NCBI GenBank assembly: GCA_934131695.1 | Contig: CAKOZV010000002.1 | Coordinates: 52,709-116,708 of the forward strand | Length of the DNA stretch: 64,000 nt | Direction of reading: 5' to 3' | From: an uncultured Bacilli bacterium | Lineage (GTDB): Bacteria; Bacillota_I; Bacilli_A; RF39; UBA660 | In this document: in pieces, positions 52,946 through 62,062 of the stretch | Layout of the letters: each line of letters opens with the position of its first letter | How positions within the stretch are numbered: the first letter of the stretch is position 1 | The notes under the pieces: model-generated | What the model was told of the DNA's origin: nothing | Seen by the model: only the letters and a program-made list of their open reading frames with translations | Database searches by the model: none | Program-made: the position numbers and the translations under genes

Positions 52946-52995
52946 TATTATCACCATCCTAATTATAAAAAAAAAGAGAAAGAAATACTAGTCTT

Positions 52996-53340
52996 TCAGT
53001 TTAACTTTTTATCAATTAATGAAGCACATCTTTTAGGATTAGTTGTTAATAAATGAAATACTCTTTCTGATTTTCTTATTTCTTTAATAAATTCAACTTC
53101 CTCTTTAGACATTCTTGTTCTTCTTTTCTTGGCTACTACTTCTATTTCTCTTCCTAGTAAATTATCTAAACTTACTTCAAAAATATCTGCTAGGGCTACT
53201 ATTGTTTCTAAAGTTGGTACTCTTGTTCCATTCTCATAGCAACAGATACTCACCTTTGTCACATTAATTAGTTTTCCTAAGTCTTCTTGAGTTAAGTCTT
53301 TTTCATTTCTTAACTCTTTAATTCTTTTTGCCAATAGCAT
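52996..53340 (-). CDS. XRE-family transcription regulator
   Basis: About 114 residues starting MLLAKRIKELRNEKDLTQ at the ATG 53340, behind GAGGTGGT. The helix-turn-helix is LTQEDLGKLINVTKVSICCYENGTRVPTLETIVALADIF (residues ~15-53), then a basic linker AKKRRTRMS and a C-terminal helical extension (SERVFHLLTTNPKRCASLIDKKLN). The target is unknown. Could act on itself or on ssb. Confidence 0.85.
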   Translation of the reverse strand: MLLAKRIKELRNEKDLTQEDLGKLINVTKVSICCYENGTRVPTLETIVALADIFEVSLDNLLGREIEVVAKKRRTRMSKEEVEFIKEIRKSERVFHLLTTNPKRCASLIDKKLN

Positions 53341-53439
53341 TTTTACCACCTCGGATATATATTATATACTAGGTGAGCTACTTTTTCCACATAAGTTTAC
53401 AAATAATTAACTTTGTTGTAATTAAAGGGTGTTTTCTAA

Positions 53440-53787
53440 CTAAATATCAGTTTTCTTGACATTATCTACTTTTTTACTTGATAGGAATGTTAGTCTTTCA
53501 GCGACTACTTCTAACTGATTCCTTTTACCCTGTTCAGTTTCAACAATTCTTGATTGTAATCTGCCTTTAATTCCTACTATATCGCCAGTATGACAATAAT
53601 CTTTAGCAAGAGATGCTTTCTCTTCCCAAAGAATACAAGGGATAAAGTCAGTTTCGTATAGTCCGTCCATATTTTTAAAGCTTCTTGGAACAGCTAGGGT
53701 TAAATTACCAATCTTTTTACCCTTATCAGTAGTATTTACAACAATGTTGTTGGTTAGTCTTCCTACTAGAATTATTTCATTAAGCAT
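53440..53787 (-). CDS. ssb: Single-stranded DNA-binding protein
   Basis: 115 residues; OB fold with MLNEIILVGRLTNNIVVNTTDKGKKIGNLTLAVPRSF at the start and VGIKGRLQSRIVETEQGKRNQLEVVAERLTFLSS at the end. It lacks the long acidic tail of replicative SSB, so it may be the short, competence-type SsbB, or a second SSB. Good AAGGAGGAG site. Confidence 0.85.
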   Translation of the reverse strand: MLNEIILVGRLTNNIVVNTTDKGKKIGNLTLAVPRSFKNMDGLYETDFIPCILWEEKASLAKDYCHTGDIVGIKGRLQSRIVETEQGKRNQLEVVAERLTFLSSKKVDNVKKTDI

Positions 53788-53893
53788 GGGACTCCTCCTT
53801 TCAAGTAGCTACTCTAACATAATGAATATGCCAATTGCAAACAGGCAATTTTGCAAATTCCCCCTTCATTTTTGGGTGTTTTGTTAAATTCAA

Positions 53894-53918
53894 CCCTTGA
53901 ATTTGCTAAATTCAGGGG
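53894..53918. repeat. Inverted repeat in the gene-free stretch before ssb
   Basis: CCCTTGAATTT-gct-AAATTCAGGGG forms an 11-bp stem (one wobble). The 53800-53960 stretch holds no ORF with a ribosome-binding site; it also has repeated TTGCAAATT and CAATTGCAAA words near 53831-53860. Purpose unknown. Confidence 0.45.
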
Positions 53919-53965
53919 TAGTTTTAGGCCGAAAATGCAAAAAAGGCATCTTAGAAAAAAATTTT

Positions 53966-55276
53966 CTAAAGATTCCTTTTTATTAACTGATTTAGTTCAA
54001 CGGCATATTCCATCGGTAACTCTTCTCTAAACTCTTCTAGAAAGCCTAAAACTATTAGTTCTTCACACTTTTCTTTAGGTATTCCTTTACTCATTAGATA
54101 GAACAAGTTATCATCACTTATCTTTGATACTGTAGCTTCATGCTCTAAGCTAGATGATGTATTTTCTACGATATTAGTAGGAATAGTATCACTTTTACTT
54201 TTAGCATCCAGTATTAAGGTATCACATTTAATCATGGCTTCTGCATCTTTGGCCTCACTAGCTATTCTTACCTTACCTCTATAAGTAGCATTACCACCAT
54301 TTCTTGCTATACTCTTAGAAATAATATTACTTTTAGTATTATTTCCTAGATGAATCATTCTAGCTCCAGTATCTTGGTCTTGATTAGAACTTGCTAAAGA
54401 AATAGTTACACAAGTTCCTCTACTATTATCACCTTTTAAGATACAACAAGGATACTTCATTGTAAGTTTACTACCAATATTACCATCAATCCACTCCATT
54501 GTTCCATTAGTATCTACTAAGGATCTTTTAGTAACTAAGTTATAAACATTAGGAGCCCAGTTTTGAATGGTAGTATAACGACATTTGCTATTCTTTCCCA
54601 CATAGATTTCTACAACAGCTGCATGAAGAGAGTCTTCACTATAAGTAGGAGCGGTACATCCTTCAATATAATGTAGTTCACTATCATCATCTACAATAAT
54701 CAAGGTTCTTTCAAACTGGCCCATATTTTTACTATTTATTCTAAAATAACTTTGAAGCGGTCTATCTAGTTTAGTATGAGGAGGAATATAAATAAAACTT
54801 CCACCTGAGAAAACACTACTATTTAAGGCAGCATACTTATTTTCTTTAAAGGATACTATCTTCCCAAAGTATTTACTAGCTATATCTTTATGATTCTTTA
54901 AAGCATCTTCTATAGAGGTAAAAATAATATGTTTAGACTCTAATTCATCTAGCATCTTATGATAAATAACTTCACTTTCGTATTGAACACCCATACCACC
55001 CATATGACGTTCACTCTCAAGTACTCCTAAGTTTTCTAGTTCTTCTTTAACTGGTTTCAAAACTTGATTCCAATCATTTCTTAGAGTATCATCTTGAGAT
55101 TTATAATACGTTATCTTATCAAAGTCAAGTTTAAAATCCGGTCCAAATGGTAATTTATCACTCATACTTTCAAATTGTTTATATGCTTCTAATCTATAAT
55201 CTTTTACCCAACTATCTTCTTCTTTATGATTAGAAATACTAACAATATTTTCTTTTGATAAACCTTTTATTTCCAT
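53966..55276 (-). CDS. sufB: Fe-S assembly protein SufB
   Basis: 436 residues. Contains the SufB core, QNWAPNVYNLVTKRSLV and WIDGNIGSKLTMKYPCCILKGD, then TRMIHLG-like GARMIHLGNNTKSNIISKSI, and the C-terminal KISDDNLFYLMSKGIPKEKCEELIVLGF. The scaffold of the SufBCD complex. The ATG lies at the end of the preceding gene (ten-base overlap). It ends the suf operon, with a terminator-like TTAGAAAA/TTTTCTAA stem following. Confidence 0.93.
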   Translation of the reverse strand: MEIKGLSKENIVSISNHKEEDSWVKDYRLEAYKQFESMSDKLPFGPDFKLDFDKITYYKSQDDTLRNDWNQVLKPVKEELENLGVLESERHMGGMGVQYESEVIYHKMLDELESKHIIFTSIEDALKNHKDIASKYFGKIVSFKENKYAALNSSVFSGGSFIYIPPHTKLDRPLQSYFRINSKNMGQFERTLIIVDDDSELHYIEGCTAPTYSEDSLHAAVVEIYVGKNSKCRYTTIQNWAPNVYNLVTKRSLVDTNGTMEWIDGNIGSKLTMKYPCCILKGDNSRGTCVTISLASSNQDQDTGARMIHLGNNTKSNIISKSIARNGGNATYRGKVRIASEAKDAEAMIKCDTLILDAKSKSDTIPTNIVENTSSSLEHEATVSKISDDNLFYLMSKGIPKEKCEELIVLGFLEEFREELPMEYAVELNQLIKRNL

Positions 55277-55779
55277 TGTTTCACCTTCTGTCTAGTTATC
55301 TCTCTTACTCTAAAATACTCATCTATTTCATCTTTCTTACTATACTCATCCCTTATTATTCTAATCATTTTAAATGGTTGTTTTAAATCTACTAATCTCT
55401 TTATTGCTATATCAACTCTATCTTTAAAATAATAAGATGAATTTAAAATATAATCTTCAATAGTTTCTAAGTAAGCTTTATCCTCCTTAAACAACTCCCT
55501 ACAATTAATACTAGTTAATAAATAACATTCACCAGTAGCAGCGACACCATTAAGTAATTTAACCTTAGTTCCATAGTCTTCCCCATCCATAGTTCTATTA
55601 GGATAAGGCACTCTCTCATAAGTTGGATGTTCTTCTTTGGTAATAACATTATAAAAAGAATTATCTTTATGATAAACAAAAACATAAGAGATAGGTTCCA
55701 TCACTTCTATTCCTTTTTCTTTATCGGCATACTTTACTTCTGCTAAGTATAAATCACTTGTACTAAATTTTTCTTTCAT
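55267..55779 (-). CDS. Unknown protein inside the suf operon
   Basis: 170 residues from the ATG at 55779 (MKEKFSTSDLYLAEVKYA) behind GGAGAAA; the frame extends to 55830 and overlaps sufU. No family recognised. N-terminal beta-rich half (YVFVYHKDNSFYNVIT, YERVPYPNR) and helical C-terminal half rich in Lys/Arg/Glu. One cysteine only in the middle (ECYLLT) plus INCRELF. Start overlaps the sufU stop and its stop overlaps the sufB start, so it is fully embedded in the operon. Confidence 0.7.
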   Translation of the reverse strand: MKEKFSTSDLYLAEVKYADKEKGIEVMEPISYVFVYHKDNSFYNVITKEEHPTYERVPYPNRTMDGEDYGTKVKLLNGVAATGECYLLTSINCRELFKEDKAYLETIEDYILNSSYYFKDRVDIAIKRLVDLKQPFKMIRIIRDEYSKKDEIDEYFRVREITRQKVKQWK

Positions 55780-56204
55780 CTTAATTTCTCCAATATCTTT
55801 TCTATAGTATCTTTTGGCAATAAGGCACATTTTTTTCTATTAGGTTGTAAAGCGACACTATCATAGATAGTTAATTCTTCAAGTAAGTCTTTATCATATT
55901 CTTCTTCATTTATCATCTTTTGATAATTTTCTAAGATATTTTTAACTTCTTCTATACTTTTACCTACTATCTTTTGTAAGAAAAGAGAAGTAGCTGATGT
56001 TGAAATAGCACAAGCTTCTCCATCAAAGTTAGCATCAACTACTTTTCCATCTTCTAGTTTTAATTCTATATCAATATTATCAATACAACTTTCGTTATTA
56101 GTATTAGCTTTAACATACCCCTCTTCTTCTTTTAATCCTCTATGAAAGGGATGTTCATAATTTTCTACTATCATTTCTCTTCTTAATTCTTGATCTATTT
56201 CCAT
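55776..56204 (-). CDS. sufU: SufU-type sulfur transfer protein
   Basis: About 142 residues. Cys ligands in NNESCIDNI, DGEACAIS, and KKCALLP with the aspartate in the first strand correspond to the zinc site of SufU, which takes sulfur from SufS in Gram-positives. The ATG at 56204 (MEIDQELRR) is behind AGGTGAAG; the frame reaches 56213. Sits directly after sufS. Confidence 0.9.
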   Translation of the reverse strand: MEIDQELRREMIVENYEHPFHRGLKEEEGYVKANTNNESCIDNIDIELKLEDGKVVDANFDGEACAISTSATSLFLQKIVGKSIEEVKNILENYQKMINEEEYDKDLLEELTIYDSVALQPNRKKCALLPKDTIEKILEKLR

Positions 56205-56213
56205 ATTCTTCAC

Positions 56214-57410
56214 CTACAATACTATTTTATATAAATCTTTACTATCTTTTAAAACTTCTATTAGTTTATCTATTTCTTCTTTTGTATTATAAAAATATAA
56301 ACTAATACGACAAGTATTTTTAATATTAATTTCTTCTTTTAATACTTTAGCACAGTGGTTACCTGCTCTTACACAGATATTATAATGATCAAGATATAAG
56401 GCTGTATCTTGACTAAATATACCTTCTAGGTTAAAAGCAGCAATTCCTCCTTTACTAGTAGTATTATAAAGAATAACTTTATCTATTTCTTGTAATCTTT
56501 TAATAAGATATTCTTTTAGTTCTCTTTCATATTTTTCTATATTATCCATTCCTATTTTAGTAAGATAATCAATAGCTGCCCCAAGTCCTATTACTTCAGC
56601 GATTGGTGGTGTACCAGCTTCTAATCTTGTTGGAACCGTTTTAAACTCCATATTACCATCACTATCAAAGGACTGATTCATTCCTCCACCATATTCAATA
56701 GGTCGCATTGCTTCTAAATATTCTTTCTTAGCATACAAAACTCCTACTCCTGTTGGTCCTAACATCTTATGAGCAGAAAATGTTAAGAAATCAATATTAT
56801 CTTTTATTACATCTGTCTTTTGATGAGGAACACTTTGCGCACCATCTACTATGAATAGAATATCTCTATCATGACATAACTTACCTATTCTATTAATATC
56901 ACGAACATCACCTATGACATTAGTTACAGCAGCAAGAGATATTACTTTAGTTTTAGCTGTTATATATTTTTCTAAGGTAGTATAAGAAAGTTCATGATTT
57001 TCTTCTAAAGGAACAAACACTACTTTTATATTTTTTCTTCTTGCTAAGATAAGCCAGGGAAGAACAGCTGATGCATGTTCTGCTTTACTAATGATTACCT
57101 CATCACCACTAGTTAAATAGTCTTCCATAAAACCAAATACTACTCTATTTAGGGAATCAGTTGCTCCTTCAGTAAAGACTATCTCATCTTCACTAGAAGC
57201 ATTGATAAAGTTCTTTACTTTAGTTCTAACTTTTTCATACTCATCACTAGCTTTTAGACTTATTTTATAATCTCCTCTATGAATATTAGCCGGATAGTTA
57301 TAATAATAATCAGTCATTTTTTCAACTACACTTTTAGGTTTTAGAGTAGTTGCTCCATTATCAAAGTAAATTAAACCAGTTGATAGAATGGGAAAATCTT
57401 CTCTATTCAC
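56214..57410 (-). CDS. sufS: Cysteine desulfurase SufS
   Basis: 398 residues. PLP-dependent: IYFDNGATTLKP, HRGDY, GATDSLN, the PLP lysine in TFSAHKMLGPTGVGVLY, and the catalytic cysteine in VRAGNHCAKVL; ends near DKLIEVLKDSKDLY. Provides persulfide sulfur for cluster building. Located between sufD and sufU, the usual Gram-positive suf order. Confidence 0.94.
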   Translation of the reverse strand: MNREDFPILSTGLIYFDNGATTLKPKSVVEKMTDYYYNYPANIHRGDYKISLKASDEYEKVRTKVKNFINASSEDEIVFTEGATDSLNRVVFGFMEDYLTSGDEVIISKAEHASAVLPWLILARRKNIKVVFVPLEENHELSYTTLEKYITAKTKVISLAAVTNVIGDVRDINRIGKLCHDRDILFIVDGAQSVPHQKTDVIKDNIDFLTFSAHKMLGPTGVGVLYAKKEYLEAMRPIEYGGGMNQSFDSDGNMEFKTVPTRLEAGTPPIAEVIGLGAAIDYLTKIGMDNIEKYERELKEYLIKRLQEIDKVILYNTTSKGGIAAFNLEGIFSQDTALYLDHYNICVRAGNHCAKVLKEEINIKNTCRISLYFYNTKEEIDKLIEVLKDSKDLYKIVL

Positions 57411-57423
57411 GAAAAAACACCTC

Positions 57424-58074
57424 CTAACTTATTATTTTTAAGATATTATCATTTATTAGTTTAATATAATTATCATCTTTTGCATCGTTTAGTAAAAAGG
57501 ATTGTAATAGTAGTCGCATACTTTCTCTTGAACCTATCCCTTTAGTCTTTAAGTAAAAGATAATATCACTAGGAAATGGTCCAATATAGGCTGAGTGATT
57601 AGCAACTACATCAAATTCATCTATGTAAAGATTGGGATTTATCTCTCCTTTTGCCATATCGAATGGATGAATCATACTATCTTGATTACAAATACAATTC
57701 TTTAAACCTCTAGGTACTACGCCATCAATATTAAAAGTTAAGTCTCCTTCTTTATAACTTACCCCATGACAAATAACATTACTCTTAGTATTTTCATCTT
57801 CATGATAAACTACTACATTATTTAAGACTTTTTTAGAAGTGATAGTTGTTAAGAAAAGATTAATCTCTCCTTCATTCATTAGATGAATTTCTATTTTAGA
57901 GGATAAGTTATTAGCAAAGACATAACAATTTACTTTAGCTTTTACTAGTAATTTACAAGTAACATTATCTTTTAGATTTAGATAAATAGCACCATCTTTT
58001 TCAAAAACATAACTACTATCTTTAACTACTTCTATATACTTTTCATCATCTAATAATATTTTATTCTCTAGCAT
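57424..58074 (-). CDS. sufD: Short SufD-like protein
   Basis: About 216 residues, roughly half the usual ~420. It has the SufD beta-helix end: NVVVYHEDENTKSNVICHGVSYKEGDLTFNIDGVV, and IHPFDMAKGEINPNLYIDEFDVVANHSAYIGPF with a helical end LLLQSFLLND. The N-terminal half normally found in SufD is missing. It might still pair with SufB. The frame starts at 58083; ATG 58074 is preferred. Overlaps the sufC stop. Confidence 0.85.
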   Translation of the reverse strand: MLENKILLDDEKYIEVVKDSSYVFEKDGAIYLNLKDNVTCKLLVKAKVNCYVFANNLSSKIEIHLMNEGEINLFLTTITSKKVLNNVVVYHEDENTKSNVICHGVSYKEGDLTFNIDGVVPRGLKNCICNQDSMIHPFDMAKGEINPNLYIDEFDVVANHSAYIGPFPSDIIFYLKTKGIGSRESMRLLLQSFLLNDAKDDNYIKLINDNILKIIS

Positions 58075-58825
58075 CATTATCACTCATTTCATTTTCCCTA
58101 AGATAACCATTACTTTCTATTTCTTTTGCAAATTCAAATGGTCCTGTCTTAACTATTTTTCCATCTATCATCTCATGAACATAATCAGGATGAATTAGTG
58201 ATAATATTCTACTATAGTGAGTTATTATTAAAATAGCTGTATCTGGATTTTCTTCTTTATATTTATTAATACTTTCACATACTATTTTTAGACTATCTAC
58301 ATCTAGTCCACTATCTAACTCATCTAAAAGAATAAGTTTTGGTTTCAACATTTTTAATTGTAAGACTTCATTCTTTTTCTTTTCTCCACCAGAAAATCCT
58401 TGATTTACATAACGATGAATCATTTCTTTATCCATCTTTAATTCTTCTGTTTCTTTATTTAAGTCTTTAATAAAGGTATAAAGATTAAGTCTTTGTCCTG
58501 TTCTTTCAGTAAGAGCTGTTCTTAATACTTCTCTATTAGTAACTCCTATTATAGTCTTAGGATCTTGCATTACATAATAGATACCACTTCTTGCTATATA
58601 GTCTGTTTCTTTATCTAACATTTCTTCATTATTAAATTTGATATTACCAGACTTAACAAGATATTTCTTATCCCCCATTATTACTTTAGCAAGGGTACTT
58701 TTTCCTACTCCATTAGGACCCATTATCGCATGTATTTCCCCTTCTTTTATATTAAGTGAGAAGTCTTTTAATACTTTCTTTCCACTTTCTTTAACATCTA
58801 CTACTAAATTTTCTATATTTAACAC
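58061..58825 (-). CDS. sufC: Fe-S assembly ATPase SufC
   Basis: About 254 residues. ABC-type ATPase: Walker A GPNGVGKST, signature GFSGGEKKK, Walker B LILLDELDSGLD, and THY as the switch histidine. Starts with GTG at 58825 (MLNIENLVVDV), behind AGGTGAT. First gene of sufC-D-S-U-x-B. An extended -10 (TGCTATAAT) lies ~30 bases upstream. Confidence 0.94.
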   Translation of the reverse strand: MLNIENLVVDVKESGKKVLKDFSLNIKEGEIHAIMGPNGVGKSTLAKVIMGDKKYLVKSGNIKFNNEEMLDKETDYIARSGIYYVMQDPKTIIGVTNREVLRTALTERTGQRLNLYTFIKDLNKETEELKMDKEMIHRYVNQGFSGGEKKKNEVLQLKMLKPKLILLDELDSGLDVDSLKIVCESINKYKEENPDTAILIITHYSRILSLIHPDYVHEMIDGKIVKTGPFEFAKEIESNGYLRENEMSDNDARE

Positions 58826-58938
58826 TAATATCACCTTTCTTTCTTGGCGTTTTTATTATAGCATTATTTTTATATTTTGCATAATATATTGCCAAAATTA
58901 GCTAAAAAAAGTACAATTATTTAGAGAGGAGTGTTAAA

Positions 58939-59484
58939 GTGAATGATGAGAAGATAGTCATAAGAAAAGTTAATGAGAATGATGGCTATGACTGGATGAA
59001 ATTAGTTAACAGTGTGTGGAGAGCATCTTACAAACATATTTTCCCAGAGGAAGTTTTTCAAGAAAAAGATAATAATATAGATAAAAAAGTTGCTACATTT
59101 ACTGAAAGAATAAGAAATGATAATCAAAATATTGCATACGTAGCTGAAGCTAAAGGAAGAATAATTGGAATCATGTGTGGTAGCATAAATTCTGGATATG
59201 AACATTTTAAAAATGAATATGCAGATTTGAATGCTATATATATCGATTCTAATTATCAAGGGAAAGGAATTGGTTCTTCATTCAAAAATATTTTTGAAAA
59301 ATGGGCTAAAGAAAATGGTGCAACCAAATATGTTATTGGTGTTTTAAAAGATAATAGTAAAGCAAGAAAAGTATATGAATCATGGGGTGGAAAACTATCA
59401 GATTATAGTTCGGATTTCATTAAATTTAATATAGGATACACTGAAATATTTTATCTATATGATTTAGAAAAAGAGAGGAAATGA
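58939..59484 (+). CDS. GNAT-family N-acetyltransferase
   Basis: 181 residues. IVIRKVNENDGYDWMKLVN at the start, then IAYVAEAKGRIIGIMCG, YIDSNYQGKGIGSSFKNIFEKWAKE (acetyl-CoA loop), and NSKARKVYESWGG. Substrate unknown. Begins with GTG after GAGAGGAG. Its stop overlaps the start region of the HIT gene, so both are in one operon. Divergent from sufC. Confidence 0.87.
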   Translation: MNDEKIVIRKVNENDGYDWMKLVNSVWRASYKHIFPEEVFQEKDNNIDKKVATFTERIRNDNQNIAYVAEAKGRIIGIMCGSINSGYEHFKNEYADLNAIYIDSNYQGKGIGSSFKNIFEKWAKENGATKYVIGVLKDNSKARKVYESWGGKLSDYSSDFIKFNIGYTEIFYLYDLEKERK

Positions 59485-59489
59485 TAATA

Positions 59490-59876
59490 ATGAGTGATTG
59501 TTTATTTTGTAAAATTATTGATGGTAGTATTCCATCTTATACAGTATATGAAGATGATAAGGTTAAGGTTTTCTTAGATATTAATCCTAATAATGATGGT
59601 CATTTACTAGTTATTCCAAAGGAACATAGAGCTAATCTTTATGAAATGGATGACGATACTTTAATTTATATGTTAAATATTATTAAAGAAAAATTAAAAC
59701 CTATCTTAAGTGATAAGTTAAATATTGATGGATTAACTATTTCTCAGAATAATGATTATGGTCAAGAAGTAAAACACTTTCATATTCATGTTATTCCAAG
59801 ATATAAAAATGATAAATTCCCATTAGCTTCTGATTGTTCTAAAGTAGAAGATGTTTATCATAAGTTAGTTGGTTAA
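59490..59876 (+). CDS. HIT-family nucleotide hydrolase
   Basis: 128 residues from the ATG at 59490 (MSDCLFCKIIDGSIPSY); an ATG at 59481 is in frame but too near the AGAGG site. Two cysteines in CLFCKII may bind zinc. The histidine triad is VKHFHIHVIPRY. Enzymes of this group remove AMP from adenylated compounds. Followed by a terminator. Confidence 0.93.
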   Translation: MSDCLFCKIIDGSIPSYTVYEDDKVKVFLDINPNNDGHLLVIPKEHRANLYEMDDDTLIYMLNIIKEKLKPILSDKLNIDGLTISQNNDYGQEVKHFHIHVIPRYKNDKFPLASDCSKVEDVYHKLVG

Positions 59877-59878
59877 TG

Positions 59879-59909
59879 AAAAGGAGTATATATAAAGCTC
59901 CTTTTTATA
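59879..59909 (+). terminator. Terminator of the GNAT-HIT operon
   Basis: AAAAGGAG and CTCCTTTTT arms around an AT-rich loop, directly after the HIT stop codon. Confidence 0.7.
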
Positions 59910-59917
59910 ATACTTAT

Positions 59918-59942
59918 ATTGCGACACCACTGGTGACGCAAT
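59918..59942. repeat. 25-bp near-perfect palindrome
   Basis: ATTGCGaCACCA c TGGTGaCGCAAT: both arms match except for one A:A pair. It is more GC-rich than its surroundings and lies in the convergent gap between the HIT and rhuM genes (59877-60141), where no gene is seen. Could be a binding site. Confidence 0.55.
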
Positions 59943-60038
59943 TACACTGGAAAAATAATTTACTTATATTAGTGGGACTAAAAACATCTATTCAACTTCA
60001 CCCTTTAATATTTCTCTATTTTTTAATTAACTATTCGC

Positions 60039-60075
60039 TTTTTCTAGGAAAATAACAACATTTTTCCTAGAAAAA
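60039..60075. terminator. Strong inverted repeat, probable terminator of rhuM
   Basis: TTTTTCTAGGAAAA and TTTTCCTAGAAAAA (14 exact bases) with a nine-base loop. T-rich on both sides, so it could stop transcripts from both strands. Confidence 0.55.
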
Positions 60076-60141
60076 ATCAATTTCAAAGTTATCATTTTCT
60101 CATTACATCTAATTTATAATATATTTATCTTTTTAATACCT

Positions 60142-61167
60142 TTATTTGATACAATCTTCTTTTCTCATGTCCAATAAAAATTTATCAAAATCAGATTCAA
60201 ATAGTCTATCTTGAACTACCCTATATTTTTCAAATTCTGATAGTGCAAAACTTTCAGCAACTTTATGAGAAACTTTCCCTGGATTATCTAATATATCTCG
60301 CTCGTTAAATTGTAGAAATATATCAAGTCTATTTTTCCAATCTTCCATGGTCATAGGAATATGTCTTTCTGCTTGATCTTCAGCATAATCTAAATACATT
60401 GTAACTATTCTTTCTAGTGATTTAAGTTCATTCTTTGTTAAGTAATTTTTAGCAATAACAACATCACTTACCATTATTTTACCATTTGGTGAGTTCTTCC
60501 AATTCGTTAAGCCCATATGCTCTTTCTCATGATTTGCTCGCTCCACAATAACCTCAGCTGCTGTATTCCCATGAGTTGCATAATGCATCTTATTTTGAAC
60601 TGTTTTAAAAAACTCTTGTGTTAATGGCGACTTAGAATTATAGTCCAAACTAGTAGAATATATGTCAGTAATTTTTTGATAAAAGTTTCTCTCACTAATT
60701 CTTATTTCTCTAATTTCTTGTAATAATTCATCAAAATAGTTTTCATCTAGAAAAGAACCATTTTTAAGTCTCTCTTTATCTAGTACATAACCCTTAACAG
60801 AATATTGTTTTAATACATTAATAGCCCATAATCTAAAGTCTATTGCTCTTTGACTATTAACTTTAAAACCAACTGCAATAATAACATCTAGATTATAATA
60901 CTTTGTATTTCTTTTTACTTCTCTTTGTCCTTCTTTTTGAACTAGTAAGAAATCTTTACTAGTTGATGTTTCATTTAATTCTTTATTAAAAATCTCTTTT
61001 AAGTGCATAGTAATATTATTTCTAGTAGTTCCAAATAGTTCAGCCATTAATTTTTGACTTAACCATACAGATTCTTCATCAACTATAACCTCAATAGTCT
61101 TTTCTTTATTTTGATTTGTAAATATTAAAAATTCAGCTGTAGAATTTCTAATTTGTAAATTTCTCAT
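60142..61167 (-). CDS. rhuM: RhuM-family protein
   Basis: 341 residues. EVIVDEESVWLSQKLMAELFGTTRNNITMHLKEIF, then YYNLDVIIAVGFKVNSQRAIDFRLWAINVLKQY and a long helical C-terminus with HATHGNTAAEVI-like YATHGNTAAEVIVERANHEKEHMGLTNW. This matches the RhuM (virulence RhuM) family, first noted in Salmonella pathogenicity island 3, of unknown biochemical role. Often found in mobile or accessory DNA. Behind GAGGAG. Gaps of 160-260 bases on both sides hold no genes. Confidence 0.88.
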   Translation of the reverse strand: MRNLQIRNSTAEFLIFTNQNKEKTIEVIVDEESVWLSQKLMAELFGTTRNNITMHLKEIFNKELNETSTSKDFLLVQKEGQREVKRNTKYYNLDVIIAVGFKVNSQRAIDFRLWAINVLKQYSVKGYVLDKERLKNGSFLDENYFDELLQEIREIRISERNFYQKITDIYSTSLDYNSKSPLTQEFFKTVQNKMHYATHGNTAAEVIVERANHEKEHMGLTNWKNSPNGKIMVSDVVIAKNYLTKNELKSLERIVTMYLDYAEDQAERHIPMTMEDWKNRLDIFLQFNERDILDNPGKVSHKVAESFALSEFEKYRVVQDRLFESDFDKFLLDMRKEDCIK

Positions 61168-61329
61168 AATAATTTCTCCTCTTTTATTGCTAATTAAATT
61201 ATACTATAATTCCAACTTTTTCTTAACCATAAGCTCATTATTTTTATACACACATCTAACTTATAATATATTTAATAAATTTTGAAAATAGTTTTTAGTT
61301 AAATAATTATTCTTTTAAGATATCTCGTA

Positions 61330-61824
61330 CTAAAAGAAAGAACAAATAAAATCTATTAAGAAAATTATAATAAATATATTCGTTAAAATTCTAGGTACCT
61401 TAGGTATTATTTTATCTAAGTATTTTCTTGCTATAAATAAAAATATATAACTAGCAATAACCCAACCGAGTGATACTTCAACTGCTATATATTTACCATA
61501 ATTGAATCTAAAGCTACTATAATCCCAATAAGATTTATGAAGAAAAAATTCTACTAAGTGACCACCAATTAATTCAAGAATAGTTAAAATAAAAAAATTT
61601 AATAGTAATGTTATTAAAACCTTTCCCCATTTAGAAATTCTAAATTTAGTAAAAGCAAACTTTTCGATTAACAACATTACTACTATGCCAAAACCATATA
61701 CTGGCATCCAAGGTCCTACAAATGGATTATCAGTTAAGTGATGATGAATAATTAAATGAAGAATATTTTCATAAATATAACCAATTACTGAAAAGATAAA
61801 AAAGTATGATAAATAATAATACAT
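61330..61824 (-). CDS. Membrane protein of the CmpB/ABC-permease-like family
   Basis: 164 residues from the ATG at 61824 (MYYYLSYFFIFSVIGYIYEN), behind ATGGTGAT; the frame reaches 61836. Five to six hydrophobic helices. The GYIYENILHLI start and NPFVGPWMPVYGFGIVV block belong to the family annotated as putative ABC transporter permease (CmpB/DUF1113-like). The true function is not clear. Confidence 0.75.
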   Translation of the reverse strand: MYYYLSYFFIFSVIGYIYENILHLIIHHHLTDNPFVGPWMPVYGFGIVVMLLIEKFAFTKFRISKWGKVLITLLLNFFILTILELIGGHLVEFFLHKSYWDYSSFRFNYGKYIAVEVSLGWVIASYIFLFIARKYLDKIIPKVPRILTNIFIIIFLIDFICSFF

Positions 61825-61879
61825 AATAATCACCATACTTAGTTTTTACCTTTTCTTTTATTTATATACTTATTTTAAG

Positions 61880-61908
61880 AAAAAAGCCTTAGAAACAAAG
61901 CTCTAAGG
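61880..61908 (-). terminator. Terminator of the sporulation peptide genes
   Basis: CCTTAGA and TCTAAGG arms with an eight-base loop, followed by CTTTTTT on the minus strand. Confidence 0.75.
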
Positions 61909-61913
61909 TTTAA

Positions 61914-62042
61914 CTACCAAGTACAAACACTTCCTAAGATAATAGCTAATAAGATATATAAAACTATAATTATAACAAAACTGTTTCTAGGTTTAGAACA
62001 TCCACAAGAAGTTGTTACTGGTTGATTATTTGAACAAGACAT
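61914..62042 (-). CDS. Small YjcZ-like sporulation/membrane peptide (42 aa)
   Basis: 42 residues, too short for routine calling. Starts MSCSNNQPVTTSCGCSK, followed by a hydrophobic helix FVIIIVLYILLAIILGSVC. GGAGGTG lies before the ATG and a terminator follows. The [F/I]-V-I-V-L-[FY]-I-L-L helix pattern after a short polar, Cys/Gly-rich head is that of YjcZ-type sporulation peptides. Confidence 0.7.
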   Translation of the reverse strand: MSCSNNQPVTTSCGCSKPRNSFVIIIVLYILLAIILGSVCTW

Positions 62043-62062
62043 TTTAACACCTCCCTTTTAAA

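Noticed and set aside
59918..59942. dif (XerCD) site
   Set aside because: The sequence does not match the AT-centred 28-base dif pattern of Bacillota.
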